Shown here piece after piece: positions 59,703-64,000 of a stretch of DNA of 64,000 bases (its first letter is position 1; the number at the start of each line of letters is the position of its first letter). The DNA comes from Kutzneria sp044547355 (lineage in GTDB: Bacteria > Actinomycetota > Actinomycetes > Mycobacteriales > Pseudonocardiaceae), in the NCBI RefSeq assembly GCF_044547355.1, contig NZ_JBIUAG010000023.1, positions 101,808-165,807 on the forward strand, read 5' to 3'. Position numbers and translations under genes: made by a program. The notes under the pieces are model-generated. The model was not told the origin of the DNA and searched no databases. It saw nothing but the letters and a program-made list of their open reading frames with translations.

Positions 59703-62700
59703 GTGACTGACGTCCCTGCCACAGGCCAAGCCGCCGACGAGCCCGCCGCGCCGATCACCCCGGTGATCAAGGTCGGCTTCGGCCCCGCCGGTTCGAGCGG
59801 GCCGGATGTGCCGCCGTCGATCGCACTTCCCGAGCAGACGGCGCTGAGTGCCTGCACCGTGGCGACCAAGGCGCAGCTGCCCGCGGTCCGCACCCTCGGC
59901 GCCGCCTTCCTGACCCTGCACGACAACGGCCGGTTCGTCGCGCTCATCGTCGATGCCGACCCGGGCACCACCGGCCAGGGCGTGCTGGCGCCGGCCGACA
60001 TCGGCATCGGCGACCGTGAACTGGCCGAGCTCGCCACCGCCTGCACCGCCGAGCAGCTGTGCGCGGTGCTGCGGCCACGCCTGCTGGAACGCCTGCTGGC
60101 CGACCGCGGCCCCGTGCTCTACCTCGACCCGACAGTGCACGTCGTCGGCCGCATCGCCGACCAGGTCACGCCGGCGCTGGGCCGCAAGCCGCTCGTCCTC
60201 GTGCCGCGGGTGCTGCGGCCGCTGTCCGACGACGGCATGCGCCCAACCCCCGAGGAGCTGGCCGCCGTCGGCGTCTACGACTCCGGCTTCGTGGCGGTCG
60301 CGCCCGGCGCCGAGGCCTTCCTGCACGCCTGGTTCGACACCGTGCGCCAGGCCCCGGAGGCCGCCGCGACCTTCCTCGACAGCGCCCCCGCCCTCGTCGA
60401 CCACGAGGTGCTCCGCGACCCGGGCATCGGGCTCTCGGTGTGGAGCGCCGGGCAGCGCCAGCTCACCAAGGACGACGGAGCGCTGCTGGTGGACGGGGGT
60501 CCGCTGCGCACCGTGCACTTCAGCGGCTTCGACCCGCTGCGCCCGTGGCTGCTGTCGGCGGAGGTCACCGCGCGGCCCCGTGTGCTGCTCTCCGAGCACC
60601 CGCTGCTGGCCGAGCTCTGCACCAGCTACCGCAACGAGCTCGTGCGCCACGGGTTGGGTCAGGACCGTGGCGAGTACGGCTTCGGTCAGCTCGCCGACGG
60701 CACGATCCTGCCCAACGGCCTGCGCGCGGAGTACCGGCGTGCGCTGCTCGGAGCCGAGCGCGCCGGTCAGTTGCCGCCCGCGCCGGCTTTCGGCGCCACG
60801 CCGGCCGAATTCGTGGCGTGGGCCGCGGAAGAGGTCGACGGTCTGCCCGGCTCCACGCGGTGGGCGTACGCGGTCTGGCAGGACGACCCTGCGTTGCAGG
60901 GCCAGTTCGCCGAGCCCTTCGGCGCCGACAGCGCGTCGTTTCGCGAGTGGTGCGCCAGCCCCGGTGTCGCGAGCGGCCGGATCCACCTCGACGCCGTGCC
61001 CAAGCGCCCCGGCACCGAGACGACGCTGCTCGCGCAGCTGGGCGTCTCCGTGCTCGGCAGCGGTTGGATCGCCGATCTCGTCGCCGCGTCGGCCCGGGCC
61101 TCGGGCCTGCCCGCGGCCACCGAGCCCGGCTACCCCGTGGTCCTGCTGTGCGACGAGGAGGCCACGGCCCCGGCCGAGCGCTACGTCGTCGCGGTCCGCA
61201 CCGACGCCGGCCCGGTCGGCGGGCAGTCGGACGTGAACGAGGTGTGGGTCACGTCCGAGACCACGCGGATCGCCTTGGAGCAGACGGTTTCCGTGCCGGT
61301 GCGCACGATCACCCTGCCGGTGCTCGACCGCCCCGTCCGCGAGGAAGCGGCCCGCACCGCGTCGCGGACCGCCCACGACATCGGCGACGAAGTGGTCTTC
61401 GCCACGGTTGTGGATCACTCCGCCGAACGGGTCGGCAACGCGCTCGGCGCCGTGTCGGCCTTCCTCGCGGCGTTCCCGGACCGCCAGGACGTCCGGCTGA
61501 TGCTGGCCGTCTCCGGCTCGGCCGAGCACCCCGAGGCGGCCGAGCGGCTGCGCCTGGCCACCGCGACGGATCCTCGGATCCGGCTCGTCGAGGACCCGAT
61601 CAGCCTGCCGTTCCTGCTGGACGCCGCCGACTGGGCCCTGTCGCTGCACCGCGGCGGCGGCTCGGACCTGATCGCGTGGGGTCTCACCGAGGCCGCCGCC
61701 CGCGGCGTGCCGGTGATCGCCAGCGGACACGGCGCCGTCACCGAGCTCTTCGATGGGGACACGGCCGTGCTCGTGCCGTGCCATCACGGCGGCACCGAGC
61801 CCGACATCGAGGTGGCGGCGAAGCTGCTGCGCGAGGTCGCCGACGAACCTGAGATCGCGGACCGCCTGGCCCGCACCGGCCGCTGGCACCTGCTGCGCGC
61901 GTACTCGCTGCCCAAGGTCGCCGACCAGCTGAAGGAACGGGTCGAGCACGCCTACCGCACGTGGCGTGCGCGGCGCTCGGCTTCCCGTGGCGGCAACGAC
62001 AGCGATCCGCTCGGCCCGCTGCACTCGGCGAAGCACGCGCTGCTCCGCCAGCCCGACGTGGACGCCGCGAGCCGGATGCCAATGGCGCCGGCGCTGCGCA
62101 AGGGCGTGCTGAGGGTCCTCAACCACTACGACAACCACCTGCGTGACGTGCTGGGCACCGTGCTCGACGGCATGGAGCGCACCGCCGGCGAACTGCTGCG
62201 CCGGCAGGACGAGATCCGCGAAGTCGGCGGACTGGTCGAGCTGGAGAGCCTCCGCTCCGACTTCGAACGGCTCGTCGACCGGCACTCCCAGCTGGGGGAC
62301 CAGCTCGTCAGCACGGACGACGGCGTGGTCCGGGTGAGCGCCGACCTCGCCGGTCAGGGCCGTCGACTGCGTGAACTGGAGGACGCCCTGGTCGCCGAGG
62401 CCGGCAAGCGCACCAAGCAGCTGGACACGCTGGCCGACCGTCTCGACCGCCTGACCCTGATGCTGGACAAGACGCTCGACCGCATCGACGCGATCGAGTC
62501 GAAGGTCGCGGAAAGCCTGCGTGAGCGCGACGGCCGGCTCGAATCCGGGCTCCGCGCCGCGGATCAGGCCCTGCACACGTCGGATGCGCTGCGCCGGGTC
62601 GTGGTGCGCGAGCACGAGCGGCACGGCGGCGCGGTCGAGGGCGTGCCGAGTTCGCTCGTGCTCTGTGATGTCGGTCTGCTGCGGCTGCCGTCCGAGGACG

Positions 62701-63518
62701 CGCTCATGCTGCCGCTGCTGTCGAGCAACGGGGTGTGGGAGCCCGACCTGTCGCGGCTGATCGACTCGCTGGTCGAGCCGGACGGCATCTTCGTCGACAT
62801 CGGCGCCCATGTCGGATATCACACGATCAGGGTGCTGAGCCTGCTCGGCGCCAGCGGCGCGGTCGTGGCCGTGGAGCCGAGCGACCCGGTGCGGCGGCTG
62901 CTCCGGCACAACGTCGGGGTGAACCTGTCGCCGCAGATCGCCGAGCGGCTGGTGGTCGTCGAGGGCGCGGCGTGGGACCAGGCCGCGGACCTGCTGGCCG
63001 AGCCGGCGCTGACCGGAGGGGTGGCGGTGCGGCCCGATCCGGGGCCGCCGGTGCCGGCCGCGGCGTCGCCGTCGTCGAGCCAGCTGCCCGCCGGCTCGAC
63101 CCAGTTCGCCGGCGCCCCGATTCTCGAGCCGATGGACGCCGGCCAGCCGGCTGAGCTGGGCGGATCCGTCCGTGGCGTGCGCCTGGACAAGGAGCTGGAG
63201 AGCATTGCGAGCCTGGCCGGGATGCGCCTGTCGGTGGTGAAGGTGGACGCGCCGGGACGCGAGCACCGGGCGCTCGGCGGCCTGGTGCGGCTGCTGCGCC
63301 GGGACCGGCCGCACGTGCTGTGCGCCTTCTCGCCGGCGTCGACCGCCGACCTCGGCGACGACCCGCTAACCGTGCTCCGCGAGTTCCGCACGTGGGGTTA
63401 CGACCTGGTGCCGGTGGACCAGCAGCGGGTGCTCAGCCCGGAAGAGGTGCTGGAGGCGTCGTCCGGGGGCTCGCGCAGCTCCACGCTGTGGCTGCGGCCG
63501 CGCGGCAAAGGGGCCTGA
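59703..63518 (+). CDS. Multidomain glycosyltransferase / FkbM methyltransferase
   Basis: 1271 residues from GTG 59703 (GTG 59697 is alternative). N-terminal GT-A/GT8-like domain (about 45-330; AAFLTLHDNGRFVALIVDADP, VLYLDPTVHVVG as DxD-like site). Middle part (about 560-770) resembles a GT-B family 4 acceptor/donor domain: LSLHRGGGSDLIAWGLTEAAARGVPVIAS, GAVTEL. Coiled coil about 800-960. C-terminal FkbM SAM-dependent methyltransferase (about 1010-1265; FVDIGAHVGYHT, VVAVEPSDP). Cytoplasmic. It likely builds and caps a cell-surface polysaccharide; stands alone, directly before the rRNA operon. Confidence 0.82.
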   Translation: MTDVPATGQAADEPAAPITPVIKVGFGPAGSSGPDVPPSIALPEQTALSACTVATKAQLPAVRTLGAAFLTLHDNGRFVALIVDADPGTTGQGVLAPADIGIGDRELAELATACTAEQLCAVLRPRLLERLLADRGPVLYLDPTVHVVGRIADQVTPALGRKPLVLVPRVLRPLSDDGMRPTPEELAAVGVYDSGFVAVAPGAEAFLHAWFDTVRQAPEAAATFLDSAPALVDHEVLRDPGIGLSVWSAGQRQLTKDDGALLVDGGPLRTVHFSGFDPLRPWLLSAEVTARPRVLLSEHPLLAELCTSYRNELVRHGLGQDRGEYGFGQLADGTILPNGLRAEYRRALLGAERAGQLPPAPAFGATPAEFVAWAAEEVDGLPGSTRWAYAVWQDDPALQGQFAEPFGADSASFREWCASPGVASGRIHLDAVPKRPGTETTLLAQLGVSVLGSGWIADLVAASARASGLPAATEPGYPVVLLCDEEATAPAERYVVAVRTDAGPVGGQSDVNEVWVTSETTRIALEQTVSVPVRTITLPVLDRPVREEAARTASRTAHDIGDEVVFATVVDHSAERVGNALGAVSAFLAAFPDRQDVRLMLAVSGSAEHPEAAERLRLATATDPRIRLVEDPISLPFLLDAADWALSLHRGGGSDLIAWGLTEAAARGVPVIASGHGAVTELFDGDTAVLVPCHHGGTEPDIEVAAKLLREVADEPEIADRLARTGRWHLLRAYSLPKVADQLKERVEHAYRTWRARRSASRGGNDSDPLGPLHSAKHALLRQPDVDAASRMPMAPALRKGVLRVLNHYDNHLRDVLGTVLDGMERTAGELLRRQDEIREVGGLVELESLRSDFERLVDRHSQLGDQLVSTDDGVVRVSADLAGQGRRLRELEDALVAEAGKRTKQLDTLADRLDRLTLMLDKTLDRIDAIESKVAESLRERDGRLESGLRAADQALHTSDALRRVVVREHERHGGAVEGVPSSLVLCDVGLLRLPSEDALMLPLLSSNGVWEPDLSRLIDSLVEPDGIFVDIGAHVGYHTIRVLSLLGASGAVVAVEPSDPVRRLLRHNVGVNLSPQIAERLVVVEGAAWDQAADLLAEPALTGGVAVRPDPGPPVPAAASPSSSQLPAGSTQFAGAPILEPMDAGQPAELGGSVRGVRLDKELESIASLAGMRLSVVKVDAPGREHRALGGLVRLLRRDRPHVLCAFSPASTADLGDDPLTVLREFRTWGYDLVPVDQQRVLSPEEVLEASSGGSRSSTLWLRPRGKGA

Positions 63519-63560
63519 GCGGAGGTCGACATCGACTGTTAACCGCCCTGACCAGGCGAT

Positions 63561-63589
63561 TTGACTTCGGTGATCGACCTGGGTAACTT
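63561..63589 (+). promoter_or_regulatory. rrn promoter
   Basis: TTGACT (63561-63566), 17-bp spacer, TAACTT (63584-63589): close to the sigma-70/HrdB consensus, 340 nt upstream of 16S. The 63590-63800 leader shows no ORF worth listing. Confidence 0.85.
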
Positions 63590-63806
63590 TCTCCAAGTCA
63601 GCGCAACACGGACTCGCCCCGGACCGCCAGGGACTCCCCGGCAGGGACGGTGAGGACGAGCCTGACAGACCGGGACCGAAACCCAGCGAGTCGCCTCCCT
63701 CAGAGGCCGATTTGCAAGGCGGAAAACAACCGGCTAAGCTACGAATACAAGCGAAACACCAAGGCCCCTGAACGCGGCTTGAAAGAGCCAAGTGACGGTG
63801 TGCGTG

Positions 63807-63824
63807 TGTTCTTTGAGAACTCAA
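63807..63824 (+). promoter_or_regulatory. rrn leader antitermination/processing element
   Basis: TGTTCTTTGAGAACTCAAC is the conserved actinobacterial rrn leader element (boxA-like with a small inverted repeat), about 110 nt before 16S. Confidence 0.75.
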
Positions 63825-63934
63825 CAGCGTACTGTAATAGCCAGTACTTGAATGAATAACCCCTTAGTGGGTTCCTTTGAGATGGTTAAAACTGGAATTG
63901 ATGCCAGTTTGTACTAGTCTCGATCAAACAAAAC

Positions 63935-64000
63935 CTTATTGGAGAGTTTGATCCTGGCTCAGGACGAACGCTGGCGGCGTGCTTAACACATGCAAGTCGA
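63935..64000 (+). rRNA. rrs: 16S rRNA, 5' end (partial)
   Basis: GGAGAGTTTGATCCTGGCTC at 63941-63960 is the universal 5' end, continuing to GCGTGCTTAACACATGCAAG. The gene runs off the window. The first base is placed by comparison and may be off by a few. Confidence 0.95.

Noticed and set aside
1..64000. CRISPR array
   Set aside because: No run of regularly spaced short repeats was seen; the direct repeats present are pairs of 76-101 bp.
1..64000. tRNA genes
   Set aside because: No cloverleaf with a GTTCRANYC arm was recognised on reading; a tRNA search program would be needed to exclude one.

Overview
The window is high-GC actinobacterial chromosome, most likely from a Pseudonocardiaceae-type actinomycete (Kutzneria, Amycolatopsis or Saccharothrix-like; this is inference from codon bias and gene order, not a species call). 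Support comes from many GTG/TTG starts and 4-nt stop/start overlaps, a mycothiol-dependent enzyme, F420 chemistry, an actinobacterial rrn leader, and a backbone that follows the Mycobacterium tuberculosis Rv2222c-Rv2236c neighbourhood (glnA2, CaeA-like hydrolase, panB, RNase H/phosphatase, zinc-ribbon protein, Nif3, CobC, PtpA, SURF1, CobD).

Layout. 1-11 kb: end of a K+ channel/TrkA-type gene, a secreted M14 carboxypeptidase, a secreted subtilisin-fold protease with sedolisin-like catalytic residues, a translationally coupled M16-M16-nudC operon and a DUF2207 membrane protein. 11-14 kb: three tandem membrane-anchored HEYGH zinc metallopeptidases. 14.2-16.2 kb: an inserted AbiEi/AbiEii toxin-antitoxin module flanked by a 101-bp direct repeat. 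16-22 kb: mycothiol-dependent isomerase-fold enzyme, membrane protein, lipoprotein, a two-component system, and a secreted PKD/repeat protein. 22-29 kb: a type II Wadjet-like jetABC operon with no jetD, then cobD. 29.9-31.6 kb: an HNH/DUF222 nuclease gene between inverted copies of a 126/128-bp folded repeat. 31.7-38.2 kb: SURF1, DUF1349, fructosamine kinase-like, PtpA, then the coupled cobC-nif3-zinc ribbon-rnhC operon. 38-40.7 kb: sfnG/ssuE sulfur genes behind a cysteine-type leader peptide, and rnpB. 40.7-49.2 kb: an RHH regulator divergent from a chromosomal type IV secretion-like operon. 49.3-52.1 kb: RNB ribonuclease, F420 reductase npdG, and a second small two-gene module flanked by a 76-bp duplication of the npdG 3' end. 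52-59.5 kb: panB, NAD synthetase, CaeA-like hydrolase, MFS transporter, glnA2. 59.7 kb to the end: a giant glycosyltransferase/FkbM methyltransferase protein and the rrn promoter, leader and first bases of 16S rRNA.

How it fits together. The backbone is housekeeping (cobalamin, pantothenate, NAD, nitrogen, RNA processing). Accessory material has been inserted between backbone genes at several points: two small toxin-antitoxin-like cassettes that each duplicated the 3' end of the gene they follow, a Wadjet-like anti-plasmid operon, a nuclease-bearing repeat element, and a relaxase-free type IV secretion-like operon. Intergenic gaps mostly hold long perfect inverted repeats acting as terminators between convergent genes.
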